From NCBI GenBank assembly GCA_025356335.1, contig JANXUF010000033.1, positions 62,001-126,000 of the forward strand: a stretch of DNA of 64,000 nt. Direction: 5' to 3'. A program made the translations under genes and the position numbers. Of the stretch, positions 10,441-20,477 are shown piece after piece; the stretch's first letter is position 1; each line of letters begins with the position of its first letter. This stretch comes from Actinomycetes bacterium. GTDB taxonomy: Bacteria; Actinomycetota; Acidimicrobiia; Acidimicrobiales; Ilumatobacteraceae. Below the pieces are notes generated by a model. That model had not been told where the DNA came from and searched no databases. It worked only from the letters and a program-made list of their open reading frames with translations.

Positions 10441-10935
10441 ATGGCAGAAATTACCTTGCGGGGCAACCCCTTTCATACCGTCGGCGAACTTCCGGCGATC
10501 GGCTCGACGCCGACCTTCACCGTGACCGGAGCACTCCTCCAGGACATCACGAATACCGACTTCGCCGGCAGCAAGCTCGTGCTGAACATCTTCCCGAGCG
10601 TCGACACACCAACCTGTGCCGCCAGTGTCCGTCGCTTCAACGAATTGGCCAACTCGATGGACAACGCCAAGGTGCTGAACGTGTCCGCCGACCTGCCATT
10701 CGCCCAGGGTCGCTTCTGCGGTTCGGAAGGCCTCGAGAACGTGCAGAACGGGTCATCGTTCCGCACCGGCTTCGGGAGCGACTTCGGTATCACCTTGGCT
10801 GATGGGCCGATGAGCGGGCTACTCGCCAGAGCGGTGGTCATCCTCGACGAGGACGGCACCGTCGTTCATCGCCAGCTCGTCCCGGAAATCGCCGACGAGC
10901 CGGACTACGAAGCAGCTCTGGCGGCACTCAAGTAG
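10441..10935 (+). CDS. tpx: Thiol peroxidase (Tpx-type peroxiredoxin)
   Basis: 164 aa; NIFPSVDTPTCAASVRRFNE catalytic motif and Tpx length. Confidence 0.93.
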   Translation: MAEITLRGNPFHTVGELPAIGSTPTFTVTGALLQDITNTDFAGSKLVLNIFPSVDTPTCAASVRRFNELANSMDNAKVLNVSADLPFAQGRFCGSEGLENVQNGSSFRTGFGSDFGITLADGPMSGLLARAVVILDEDGTVVHRQLVPEIADEPDYEAALAALK

Positions 10936-11318
10936 CTCATCTCCGTCACCGGGTGGCGTGCGTCGGCGGCACCCAGATCGCTTGTCGTATGGACCGACTC
11001 GATGCCGTTGATCTGCTCCAGCCGGGTGACGGCGATGCCACGGTTGGCCCAGCCGACAGGCGACTGCAGGGTCACGACTCCATCCCGTACGCGGAGGTCC
11101 TTGAGCGCTGCATCCCGACGCAATATCGGATCCAAGGAGACCGACAACCGCACTCGCGCCTCACTTTTCAGATCGGCTGCTGACGGCCGAGTTGTGGTGG
11201 TGGCAGCACGCTTGGCAAAACTCGCCCAGCGCATGAGATCGCGCCGGTTCGACCACACGAAGGCGAGTGCCGCCGAGCGGTAGAACGGACGCAGTGGCCT
11301 ACGAATGAGCTTGAACAT
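10905..11318 (-). CDS. BON-domain-like hypothetical protein
   Basis: KDLRVRDGVVTLQSPVGWANRGIAVTRLEQINGIESVHT resembles a BON domain; 3' end overlaps the tpx 3' end. Confidence 0.5.
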   Translation of the reverse strand: MFKLIRRPLRPFYRSAALAFVWSNRRDLMRWASFAKRAATTTTRPSAADLKSEARVRLSVSLDPILRRDAALKDLRVRDGVVTLQSPVGWANRGIAVTRLEQINGIESVHTTSDLGAADARHPVTEMSYLSAARAAS

Positions 11319-11489
11319 CTGTCGTTCTCCTTGTGCGATGCGCCTGATGGACGGCACGCGCACTGTCGCCGAGACCCTCGAATCGGTGAGCTTGCGCGAC
11401 CGGTGCGCCAGCAGAAGTTACCCGGCTCGACAGCTGATCAAACGGCACTACGTACCGCCGTCTGGGCGATGAACGAGCGACGTGCCGTA

Positions 11490-12263
11490 TCAGACGAGTT
11501 CGCGTAGATCGTCCTCGCTCAATTGGCCACGGAGCTGTTCGAGTCCGGCCTTCAGCAGCCGACCGACGTGGACCTGGCTGGTGCCGACATGCTCTGCGAT
11601 GTCTGCCTGGCTCATCTGCTCGAAGAACCGCAGGTAGAGGATCATCCTGCTGCGGCCCGGCAGCGTCTCCAGCATTTGCCGGATCGTCGCCGAATCGATG
11701 ACGCCTGTGAGTTGACGATCGTCCTGGGCGAGACTGCGGTGTTGTTCCGGCGCATCGTCTCCGGTGCCGGGCGTATCCAGCGACGAGGCACGATAGGCAG
11801 CGGACGCCTCCATCGCCTCCAGCACCGAATCGACGTCGACATGGAGATGTTCGGCGATTTCGGCAACGCTCGGCGAACGTGTCAGCTGCTGCTGCAGCTC
11901 CTCGATCGCTTTGGCAATCCGCGGCTTGAGTTCTTTGGCGCTGCGGGGCACGCGCACACTCCAGGCGTAGTCGCGGAAGTACCGACGAACCTCTCCGACG
12001 ACGGTCGGCATGGCGAAGGAGACGAAGTTCGTCCCCATCTCCGGATCGAATCGATCGACCGCTTTGACGAGCCCGATCGACGCCACTTGCAGCAGGTCGT
12101 CGAAGGCCTCACCGCGTTGGTCGAACCGTCTGGCGACAGCGCGGGGGATCCACGAATGCTCGATGACGATGTCGTCGCGGGTTCGTCGATCGCCGGTGCG
12201 ACGGAGTTCGCGAAAGCGCGTCCGAAGCCGTTCCTCGTCCTCTGGGGTGCGCGGTGAGGTCAC
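11490..12263 (-). CDS. RNA polymerase sigma factor, SigB/SigF type
   Basis: Region 2 (DDLLQVASIGLVKAVDRFDPEMGTNFVSFAMPTVVGEVRRYFRD) and region 4 (RMILYLRFFEQMSQADIAEHVGTSQVHVGRLL). Confidence 0.93.
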   Translation of the reverse strand: MTSPRTPEDEERLRTRFRELRRTGDRRTRDDIVIEHSWIPRAVARRFDQRGEAFDDLLQVASIGLVKAVDRFDPEMGTNFVSFAMPTVVGEVRRYFRDYAWSVRVPRSAKELKPRIAKAIEELQQQLTRSPSVAEIAEHLHVDVDSVLEAMEASAAYRASSLDTPGTGDDAPEQHRSLAQDDRQLTGVIDSATIRQMLETLPGRSRMILYLRFFEQMSQADIAEHVGTSQVHVGRLLKAGLEQLRGQLSEDDLRELV

Positions 12264-12266
12264 GGG

Positions 12267-12707
12267 TCAACCGCGCGAGGAAGTCGACTGGTCTGACCGC
12301 TTCTTGACGACCCTGGCAGCGATGCGACCGTCGAGCGAATCGAGCTCGTACACGTCGCAGACCGCGTCGAGCACTGCCCTGGCGAGCAGCGCTTCGGGTC
12401 CCTCGAGATCGGCACCGGACACCGCCATCGTCGCGTCGATCGAAAATGCCAGCTCGCCGGCGTCGAATCGCAAGGTGATCTCGGATGGATCGTCGTGCTG
12501 GATGAACAGCGTCATCAACTCGCTCACGGCGATCTTGATGTCGTCGATGTCATCGACCGTCATGTCGCCGAGGGAGGCAACCGAACTGGCCGTCAACCGT
12601 GCAACCCGCGCCATCGCAGCGACCGCAGGGACGACCAACGTCACGAGTTGACCGGTACCGGAATCGGCGGTATCAGGTGCAGCTTCGGCCGGAGTGGCCG
12701 TGTTCAC
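12267..12707 (-). CDS. RsbW-like anti-sigma regulatory protein with degenerate ATP-binding motifs
   Basis: Operon position between STAS and sigB; N-box region reads SELMTLFIQH; no DxGxG or GRGL box. Start GTG 12707. Confidence 0.65.
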   Translation of the reverse strand: MNTATPAEAAPDTADSGTGQLVTLVVPAVAAMARVARLTASSVASLGDMTVDDIDDIKIAVSELMTLFIQHDDPSEITLRFDAGELAFSIDATMAVSGADLEGPEALLARAVLDAVCDVYELDSLDGRIAARVVKKRSDQSTSSRG

Positions 12708-13048
12708 GATGCTGCCTCTTCGATCACGAACTGCGTGGTGGTGCCGGTGATCGAGAGCAACCGCAGGACGCCGGACGACGGGTTGCGCAGTGTGACGGAG
12801 GTGTCGCGGCCCTGGGCGCGGCGACTCGCCGACAGCAGGCTGCGCAGGCCGGACGAGTCGATGAACTCGACACCCGCAAGATCGATGATGATCGGCTGCG
12901 ATTCCTCCTGTTGGAGTATCGCCTTCTCCAGCAGCGGGCCGCCGGCCAGGTCGATATCGCCGACCGCGATCACGGTTCCCCGCTGATCGATCGATACCGC
13001 CAGTGATTCGTTCCGGCCAACCTCGTGCATGTCGTTCATCTCGTCCAT
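12704..13048 (-). CDS. STAS-domain anti-sigma factor antagonist
   Basis: IIIDLAGVEFIDSSGLRSLLSASRRA carries the conserved DSSG phospho-acceptor motif. Confidence 0.9.
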   Translation of the reverse strand: MDEMNDMHEVGRNESLAVSIDQRGTVIAVGDIDLAGGPLLEKAILQQEESQPIIIDLAGVEFIDSSGLRSLLSASRRAQGRDTSVTLRNPSSGVLRLLSITGTTTQFVIEEAAS

Positions 13049-13329
13049 CGTCTTCTCGTTCTCGTCCGGTGGGGCTCATCCGGTGGGGGCAGTGTTCCGC
13101 CGACCCCACCGTACTGAGATGTGTGGGAGTATCTCAGTTTTGTGGCCCGCCCCGTCACTTGCTGTCATTCGAGGGTGACAACCGGGGCGATGGCGACCCG
13201 CGGATATACCCACGAATCCGCCGCTCGATACATCGCGCCAGGTCGCGGTCCGAGAAGATGCACGGATGCCGATTGCGGGGAGCGAATGCGCGACAGTTGT
13301 CTCGGTCGGTTGACGGAAGGATTGCGGAC

Positions 13330-14199
13330 ATGGTGAAATTCGGCTGGTTGTCTCCTGTCGCCGGTCACGCTGGGAGCAACTTTCAACCCATCGTGATGTA
13401 CCAGCAGGAGCACATCCTTCCGCAGGCGCTGCCTCATTTCGACTCGGTGTGGATCGCCGATCACTTCTACGGCTTCGACCCCGACAAGCGCGAAGGCTTT
13501 CTCGAAGGCTGGACAACGCTCACCTGGCTGGCAGCAACGTTCCCCGACGTGATGTTGTGCCACCACGTACTCGGTCACGGCTATCGCAACCCGGCGCTCA
13601 CGGCGAAGATGGCGGCGACGCTGCAGGTACTGTCCGGAGGCCGTTTCATGCTCGGCATCGGTGCCGGATGGCGAGACGAAGAATACCGTTCGTACGGATA
13701 TGAGTTCCCCACGGCCGCCGTCAGGCTTCGTCAACTCGAAGAGGTCGTACAGATCTGCCGCCTGATGTGGACGGAAGAGCACCCGACATTCGACGGGACG
13801 TACTTCCAGATCGACGACGCCGCAGCCACCCCCCGCCCCGGTATCGTTCCGCCGATCTGCATCGGTAGTTCCGGTGAGCAGATCGGTCTACCCATCGTCG
13901 GACGGCATGCCGACATCTGGAATGGTGCGTACCGGAGCGACGACGGGTGGAAACGCAAGCGCGACATCGTCGACACGGCCGCAGTCAGCGCCGGCCGGAA
14001 TACCGCCGACATCGAGAGCTGTGTGACCGTCGCCGGCGAGCTTCCGGATTCGGATGCGGCTTCCGAACGGTGGCTGCAACGACTGGCGCACCTCGGCGAA
14101 CTCGGCGTGACGTATTTCGTGATGGACTTCGGCCATCCCCTCGCCGTCGAGCCGGCGCTCCGATTCGCCGAGCAGGTCATCGCACCGTTGAAGGCCTGA
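13330..14199 (+). CDS. LLM-class (F420-dependent type) oxidoreductase
   Basis: LTWLAATFPDVMLCHHVLGHGYRNPALTAKMAATLQVLSGGRFMLGIGAGWRDEEYRSYGYEFP. Confidence 0.88.
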   Translation: MVKFGWLSPVAGHAGSNFQPIVMYQQEHILPQALPHFDSVWIADHFYGFDPDKREGFLEGWTTLTWLAATFPDVMLCHHVLGHGYRNPALTAKMAATLQVLSGGRFMLGIGAGWRDEEYRSYGYEFPTAAVRLRQLEEVVQICRLMWTEEHPTFDGTYFQIDDAAATPRPGIVPPICIGSSGEQIGLPIVGRHADIWNGAYRSDDGWKRKRDIVDTAAVSAGRNTADIESCVTVAGELPDSDAASERWLQRLAHLGELGVTYFVMDFGHPLAVEPALRFAEQVIAPLKA

Positions 14200-14421
14200 C
14201 GAGCGGGGAGCTCGCAAAACGGGACGATCGAACGTTGCACTGTTTACGTCCGATTCACGTTTAGAGCGGGCGGCGAGCGGGCACCGACGTCTGCGCATGT
14301 ACACGAGCCCGGATCGTTGTCGTCGACCGCACACACACGCTTCACCCTTCGGACGGGCCCAGTCAACTATCGTGGAATCTGCACTTCTCTGGTCGGACCA
14401 ATCCAACACTGGCATATCGCA

Positions 14422-14808
14422 ATGACCCCACGCATCGAACAACTCGACCTCGACCAGGACACTGGTGCGCCGCGTCAGGCCCGTCGTTTTCTCTCGACCG
14501 TCCTGCTGTCATGGGGGCTGCCTGCCGAAACCGTCGAAACCTCACAGCTGTTGGCAAGCGAACTCGTGTCCAACGCCGTGCTCCACGGTCGCGCCCCGAT
14601 CAACATGAGCATCGAACGCAGCGACCCAAGCGTCCAGGTGATCCGCATCGAAGTCAGCAACGAGGGCGCTGGTGTACCGACTCGTCGAGTTGCCGGGGAG
14701 ACCGATCCCTCAGGTCGCGGTCTGCAGCTGATCGCCGATCTCGCCCGCACCTGGGGCGTCTCGACCGATCATGGCCAGACGAGAGTGTGGTTCGAGATCG
14801 GTTCGTAG
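14422..14808 (+). CDS. HATPase_c_2 (RsbW-like) ATP-binding regulatory protein
   Basis: Intact N box ASELVSNAVLHG, G1 VSNEGAGVP and G2 SGRGLQLI. Confidence 0.8.
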   Translation: MTPRIEQLDLDQDTGAPRQARRFLSTVLLSWGLPAETVETSQLLASELVSNAVLHGRAPINMSIERSDPSVQVIRIEVSNEGAGVPTRRVAGETDPSGRGLQLIADLARTWGVSTDHGQTRVWFEIGS

Positions 14809-14835
14809 CGAACAGCGAACGTGGACGTGCCCGGC

Positions 14836-15603
14836 TCACAGCCCGAGATAGCTGTCGAGGCCGATGGTGAGTCCCGGGTGTTCAGCAATGCGTTTGCAAC
14901 CGAGCACGACCCCTGGCATGAAACTGACCCGGTCGTAGCTGTCATGGCGAATGGTCAGGGTCTGTCCAGCAGCACCGAGCAGTACTTCCTGGTGAGCGAC
15001 CATGCCGCGCATGCGCACCGAATGGACACGTATTCCGCCGGGTCCCTCGCCACCGCGCGCCCCGCGGACGACTTCGTGCCGAGTTGGATCCGGTGCCCAT
15101 GCTGACGACGCTGCGGCCATCCGAGTGGCAGTGGCAAGGGCCGTACCCGACGGTGCATCGATTTTCGCGTCGTGGTGTAACTCGATGATCTCGGCGGTGT
15201 CGAACCATGGCGAGGCCAGTTCGGCGAAGCGCATCATCAGCACGGCACCGATGGCGAAATTGGCGGCGATGAGGCAATTCGAGGAGGTGAACCGGCTGCG
15301 CGCCATCTGCATGTCGTCGTCCGTCAGTCCGGTCGTCCCCACGACAGCGTGGATGCCGTGCTCAGCCAGCCACGGCAGGGTCGAGCGGACTGCCGCTGCC
15401 ACGGTGAAGTCGACCACGACCTGAACATCGCGTTCCTTCAGGGCGTCGAGCGAAGCAGCGATCGTCACCCCGTTGACGAGCTCCCCACTGGCACCGACGT
15501 CGACAGCCGCCACGAGTTGCAAGTCCGGGTCGGCGACGACTGCATCACAGACGGTCGCTCCCATACGGCCACCAGCACCGATCACACCCACTCGAATCGT
15601 CAT
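14836..15603 (-). CDS. dapB: 4-hydroxy-tetrahydrodipicolinate reductase
   Basis: RVGVIGAGGRMGATVCDAV, VVDFTVAAAV, AIGAVLMMRFAE, IIELHHDAKIDAPSGTA. Confidence 0.95.
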   Translation of the reverse strand: MTIRVGVIGAGGRMGATVCDAVVADPDLQLVAAVDVGASGELVNGVTIAASLDALKERDVQVVVDFTVAAAVRSTLPWLAEHGIHAVVGTTGLTDDDMQMARSRFTSSNCLIAANFAIGAVLMMRFAELASPWFDTAEIIELHHDAKIDAPSGTALATATRMAAASSAWAPDPTRHEVVRGARGGEGPGGIRVHSVRMRGMVAHQEVLLGAAGQTLTIRHDSYDRVSFMPGVVLGCKRIAEHPGLTIGLDSYLGL

Positions 15604-15669
15604 GGCACGCCACGGTAACGCTGACAGCGCCGCACCGCAGCACGTGTCGTTCGCTCGGTGATGACGGCG

Positions 15670-16281
15670 CTACTTCGTGCAGGCCGACAACCTCTTCGTG
15701 ATGTCGTCCGGGGGTGAATCCGCCGACGTCAACAGGGCGTCGACGACGTTCGAAGTGGTCGAGCTGATCACCGTTCGTACGCAGACGAGTTCGACGGGGA
15801 GCCCCCGAGCGGCGAATCCGGCAGCGAGCACCCGAACCAGCAGTTCCTCTCCCGCCGGCGTCGCCGCCATCTGTTTGAGCATCGTGTCGCTGTCCCCACC
15901 GCAATCGCTGTTGCCCAGCACGTCGAGCGGATCGGCGATCGTCGAGGCCGCCGCCGTCGTTTCAGCGGCCGTCGCTTCAGCGGCCGTCGCCTCAGCGGCC
16001 GTCGCCTCGGTCGTGTCATCCGTTGCTGCGCTCTGCGAGTCCACCGGGATCTTGAAATCCGCAGGGATCGACGCCAGTTCCCGCTGAATGCATGCCTGAT
16101 CGACACCGGGCACGCCCGCGAGGCCGGCCGTCACGGCGTGCTTGAGAACGTCGGCGTCGCTCGCCGTCGACAGGTCCGCTCCGATCGGCGCAGCCCGCTT
16201 GGCGCTACTCGAACACCCGGCCGCGATGAGTACGAGCGACGCCAGTGCCACGGCGATGCGGCGGCGAACGCTTGGCTTCAT
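15670..16281 (-). CDS. Hypothetical lipoprotein with Ala/Thr/Glu repeat linker
   Basis: Lipobox LIAAGCSS; internal TAAEATAAEATAAETTAA repeat. Confidence 0.55.
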   Translation of the reverse strand: MKPSVRRRIAVALASLVLIAAGCSSSAKRAAPIGADLSTASDADVLKHAVTAGLAGVPGVDQACIQRELASIPADFKIPVDSQSAATDDTTEATAAEATAAEATAAETTAAASTIADPLDVLGNSDCGGDSDTMLKQMAATPAGEELLVRVLAAGFAARGLPVELVCVRTVISSTTSNVVDALLTSADSPPDDITKRLSACTK

Positions 16282-16345
16282 CGCCAGAGCCTGCCAGATG
16301 CCGGCTGCTCGGCGACGTCGTCACGATTCCGAGCTGCGTTGGGCC

Positions 16346-17599
16346 TCAGACCTCGACGACAGCTCGGAGTTCGTCGGTGATCGGTCCGACCGCGGAGACG
16401 ACGACCGGCCGGCTGAGTATCCGTTCGATTACCCGGTCGACGTCGCTGGAGCTCACGGCCTCCCAGCGGGCTGCCTGCTCCTCGGGCGAACGGATCGCAC
16501 CCATCGCCGTCAGCAGGCCGGCATTGCGGGCCATACGCGAGCCGCTGTCCTCGAGACCGAGGGCGAACGAGCCGGACAGATAGCCGCGAGCGATATCGAG
16601 TTCGTCGTTGGTGACACCGTGAGTACGGAGTCGGTCGAGTTCGATGCGGACGAGGCCGGCAACCTCCGCCGCCTGCTCGGGGCGAGCGCCGGCATAGATA
16701 CTCAACAGGCCACCATCGGAGTACAGCGAGGCACCCGAATAGACGCTGTAGACGAGTCCGCGTTTCTCGCGGATCTCCTCGAAAAGTCTGCTCGACATGC
16801 CACCGCCGAGGATGTGGTTCATGACGTCGAGCGCTTCGCGATCAGGATCCATACGGTCGAAGGCGCGGAACCCGAATGTCAGGTGGACCTGCTCGGTGTC
16901 GTCCTCCAACAGCGAGATGGCGCCAGGCGAGGACTCCGGCCGAATCCGTTCCGGCTTGGCGCCATCGACGCCGAGGTCGGCGAACGCCGCCGTGATCTGC
17001 CCGAGTACGACGTCGTGATCGATGTCGCCGGCGACGGCGACGACGGTGTTGTTCGATCGGTACCAGTAGGCGTGGAACTGCTGGATGTCGGCAGCGGTCG
17101 TTGCCATGACGGTCTCGACATCACCGGCGGTCTCGCGGCCGAGCGGATGCTCGGGAAACAGTGACGCCAGCAGCAGCCGGTGAGCGACATCGTCGGGACT
17201 GTCGTCGTCCATCGCCAGTTCTTCGAGAATGACCTTGCGTTCGGAGTCGACATCACTCTCGCGCAGCGCCGGACGAGACAGGACGTCGCCGAGCAACTCG
17301 ATGGCCATCGCCTGCGACCTGCGCGGCAGGCGGCAGTAGTAGGCCGTGTATTCTTTGGTCGTGAAGGCGTTCATGTCGCCGCCGACACGGTCGACCGATT
17401 CCGAGATCTGTTTTGCCGAACGATCAGCTGTGCCCTTGAACAGCAGGTGCTCGAGGAAGTGCGACGCTCCGGACAGTTCCGCCGGTTCGTCGCGGGCACC
17501 GACGCCGACCCAGACGCCAGCGGCCACCGACAACGCCCCAGGGACATTCTCGGTGGCCACCGTCAGGCCCTGCGACAATTGTGTGATCTGCGTTGACAC
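16346..17599 (-). CDS. M16 family (insulinase/processing-peptidase-like) zinc peptidase
   Basis: HFLEHLLFKGT (HxxEH motif) and downstream position to pnp. Confidence 0.92.
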   Translation of the reverse strand: MSTQITQLSQGLTVATENVPGALSVAAGVWVGVGARDEPAELSGASHFLEHLLFKGTADRSAKQISESVDRVGGDMNAFTTKEYTAYYCRLPRRSQAMAIELLGDVLSRPALRESDVDSERKVILEELAMDDDSPDDVAHRLLLASLFPEHPLGRETAGDVETVMATTAADIQQFHAYWYRSNNTVVAVAGDIDHDVVLGQITAAFADLGVDGAKPERIRPESSPGAISLLEDDTEQVHLTFGFRAFDRMDPDREALDVMNHILGGGMSSRLFEEIREKRGLVYSVYSGASLYSDGGLLSIYAGARPEQAAEVAGLVRIELDRLRTHGVTNDELDIARGYLSGSFALGLEDSGSRMARNAGLLTAMGAIRSPEEQAARWEAVSSSDVDRVIERILSRPVVVSAVGPITDELRAVVEV

Positions 17600-17737
17600 A
17601 GGACCCCTCGTACGAAAGACACCTGTCGATCATCGACCGCCAGGCAAGTGAGTAGAACCGCGCATGGCGGCGAAAAGCGATCTGGCCAGACCGCTACCGA
17701 AGGTAACAGTCTGGCCAGCGCTCAGTGGTGGGATGTC

Positions 17738-20218
17738 TCAGCGGTGACGACGGCGACCGCGGTCGCCTCCGGCGCCGTTGCGGCCACGATCTCCGCCACT
17801 GCCGTCACGACGCGGTGCGTCGTCACGAGGCAGCGAGGATGCCGGGCCGAGATCGCCGAGTTCGCCGGCCAGTTCGGCGTCGAAGGCGTCCTCGAAGCTC
17901 AACGACGTGGGTGCCATCGCTGCGCCGACGGAGGCGTGCTCACCGTCGTCGGACGACGCAGTTGCCGACGGGGTCGACGGTGCCGAAGAATACGAAGCCG
18001 GTGCCGGTGACTCGCCGGACGGCGCAGCAGCGTCGTCTGCAAGGCTGAGGCTGACCTTGCCTTTTTCGTCGATCTCGTCGACGCGGACTTCGATCTCGTC
18101 ACCGAGGTTGACGACATCCTCCACCCGGTTGATCCGCTTGCCGCGGCCCAACTTGGAGATGTGGATGAGGCCGTCACGACCCGGAAGGATGTTGACGAAG
18201 GCACCGAACTTGGTGATGTTGACGACGCGACCCATGTAGGTGGCACCGACATCGGCCGACGGCGGGGCGATGATCAGCATGATCCGGTAGCGGGCGTCTT
18301 CGACCTTGCGGCCGTCGACGGAACCGATGGTGACGGTTCCGACGACACCGTCGTCGTCGATATTGACGTCGGCGCCGGTCTCCTGCTGGATCGTGTTGAT
18401 GACCTTGCCCTTCGGCCCGATCACCTCTCCGATGCGGTCCAACGGGATGTTGAAACTGAGGATCTTCGGTGCCGTGTCACGGACTTCCGAACGCGGCTCG
18501 GAAATCGCTTCGTTCATCACCTCGAGGATCTGCAGGCGGGCTTCTTTGGCCTGCTGCAGAGCGGCGGCGAGCACATCGGCGGGGATGCCGTCGATCTTCG
18601 TGTCGAGCTGCAGAGCGGTGACCACGTCAGCCGTTCCGGCAACCTTGAAGTCCATGTCGCCGAAGGCGTCCTCGGAACCGAGGATGTCGGTCAGCGTCGT
18701 GTACTTGCCATCGGCATAGATGAGGCCCATGGCGATACCGGCGACAGGCGCCTTGATCGGCACACCGGCGTCCATCAACGCCAGCGACGAACCGCAGACC
18801 GAGGCCATCGACGTCGAGCCGTTCGAACTCATCACTTCGCTGACGAGACGCAGCGAGTAGGCAAACGATTCCTGCGACGGGACGACCGGCAACAGGGCCC
18901 GCTCGGCGAGCGCGCCGTGGCCGATCTCGCGACGCTTCGGCGAACCGACACGGCCGGTCTCGCCGTTGGCCCACGGGGCCATGTTGTAGTGGTGCATGTA
19001 GCGCTTGGTCGTGTCAGGCGTCAACGTATCGAGCTGCTGGTTCATGCGCGGCATCGCCAAGGTGGCGACCGTCAGGACCTGCGTCTCGCCGCGCTGGAAC
19101 AGTCCGGAGCCGTGAGCCGTGGCCAACACGCCGATCTCGGCGGAGACCGGACGGAGATCGCGGACACCGCGGCCGTCCATCCGGATTCCCTCGTCGAGCA
19201 CACGCTGGCGCACGAGCTTCTTCGTCAGGCTGCGGAACGCGTCCTTGATCTCCTTGGTGCGCCCGGCGAATTCGCCGGGTGCCTCGGAAGTTCCTGCCAG
19301 TTCGGCGACGGTCTCCTTGGCGGCGGCGTCGGTAGCGGCATTGCGGTCCGTCTTCTGCGTGATCTTGATGATCTCTGCAAGCTTCGGCGAGCCGACACGC
19401 TGGACGGCTTCCCACACGTCGGTGCCGTAGTCGAGGACCGGGTTGTAGGACAGCGGCTTGATCGGGCCATGGGCCTCGATCACGGCGGCGAGCAGCTGGC
19501 GCTGGAGGCCGATGCTCTCTTTGATCCACACCTTCGACGCTTCGAGGCCTCCGGCGATGACTTCTTCTGTCACCTTCGGGGCGCCGGCTTCGTAGTACGT
19601 GAAACTCTTCTCGGTGCCACCGGCTTCGACCATCATGATGGCGACATCGCCGTTGTCGAGCTCACGGCCGGCGACGACGAGTTCGAAGGTGCCTTCGTGG
19701 CCCTCTTCGAAGGTGGGGTGCGGGATCCATGTGCCCTCTTGGCTGAAGGCGACGCGGACGGCGCCGATCGGGCCGTCGAAGGGGATGCCGCTGATCATGA
19801 ACGCGGCGGAAGCGGCGTTGATGCTGATGATGTCGTGCGGGTTTTCCTGGTCAGCGCCGAGGATCGTCAGGACGACCTGTGTCTCGTTACGGTACCCGTC
19901 GGCGAACGCCGGCCGCAGCGGGCGGTCGGTCAGGCGGCAGGTGAGGATTGCGTTCTCGCTCGGGCGGCCTTCACGACGGAAGAATGCGCCGGGGATCTTG
20001 CCGGCAGCGTAAGCACGCTCTTCGACATCGACGGTGAGCGGGAAGAAGTCGATGCCATCTCGGACATCCTTGGCTGCGTTGGCGGTTGCCAACACGGTGG
20101 TCCGTCCGAGACTGACGACAACTGCACCCTGCGACTGCGGGGCGAACTTGCCGGTCTCGAACGAGAGCGTCTTCTCAGTACCGGCGACCGGTGCTGAGAC
20201 ACGAATGGCCTCTGCCAT
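17738..20218 (-). CDS. pnp: Polyribonucleotide nucleotidyltransferase
   Basis: Two RNase PH-like repeats, KH motif (IGPKGKVINTIQQETGADVNIDDDG) and S1 motif (GRVVNITKFGAFVNILPGRDGLIHISKL); start ATG 20218. Confidence 0.97.
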   Translation of the reverse strand: MAEAIRVSAPVAGTEKTLSFETGKFAPQSQGAVVVSLGRTTVLATANAAKDVRDGIDFFPLTVDVEERAYAAGKIPGAFFRREGRPSENAILTCRLTDRPLRPAFADGYRNETQVVLTILGADQENPHDIISINAASAAFMISGIPFDGPIGAVRVAFSQEGTWIPHPTFEEGHEGTFELVVAGRELDNGDVAIMMVEAGGTEKSFTYYEAGAPKVTEEVIAGGLEASKVWIKESIGLQRQLLAAVIEAHGPIKPLSYNPVLDYGTDVWEAVQRVGSPKLAEIIKITQKTDRNAATDAAAKETVAELAGTSEAPGEFAGRTKEIKDAFRSLTKKLVRQRVLDEGIRMDGRGVRDLRPVSAEIGVLATAHGSGLFQRGETQVLTVATLAMPRMNQQLDTLTPDTTKRYMHHYNMAPWANGETGRVGSPKRREIGHGALAERALLPVVPSQESFAYSLRLVSEVMSSNGSTSMASVCGSSLALMDAGVPIKAPVAGIAMGLIYADGKYTTLTDILGSEDAFGDMDFKVAGTADVVTALQLDTKIDGIPADVLAAALQQAKEARLQILEVMNEAISEPRSEVRDTAPKILSFNIPLDRIGEVIGPKGKVINTIQQETGADVNIDDDGVVGTVTIGSVDGRKVEDARYRIMLIIAPPSADVGATYMGRVVNITKFGAFVNILPGRDGLIHISKLGRGKRINRVEDVVNLGDEIEVRVDEIDEKGKVSLSLADDAAAPSGESPAPASYSSAPSTPSATASSDDGEHASVGAAMAPTSLSFEDAFDAELAGELGDLGPASSLPRDDAPRRDGSGGDRGRNGAGGDRGRRRHR

Positions 20219-20282
20219 TGTGATTCCTTTCTTGGATGCGCCACCCTGGCGCAATTCCTGTTGGAAGCAAGGCCCGGTTCCC

Positions 20283-20350
20283 AGTCGGCAAGCTCCCGTG
20301 CTGCACCTGCACATGCGGTGGAGCGGGAGAATCTCGACTGACAACCGACT
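20283..20350 (-). promoter_or_regulatory. Structured 5' leader of pnp (nested stem-loop)
   Basis: Nested complementarity on + coordinates: AGTCGG(20283)/CCGACT(20345), CTCCCG(20293)/CGGGAG(20324), CACC-t-GCA/TGC-GGTG inside. Confidence 0.6.
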
Positions 20351-20435
20351 CCTGTACCTCGGTTTTTGGTTTGCCCCTGTGACGTCGGGACCCCCGTTTG
20401 ATCGGTACTTCAGTGAATGAAGCGCAGATGTGGAA

Positions 20436-20458
20436 CGAGCGGCCATGCTGGCCGCTCG
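20436..20458 (-). terminator. Terminator/attenuator-like hairpin downstream of rpsO
   Basis: Perfect 9-bp stem CGAGCGGCC-ATGCT-GGCCGCTCG about 20 nt past the rpsO stop; no strong U tract. Confidence 0.6.
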
Positions 20459-20477
20459 CTCACAGACACTTCATTTG

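Noticed and set aside
18161-20197. 678-aa plus-strand ORF
   Set aside because: Antisense to pnp, no recognisable domain
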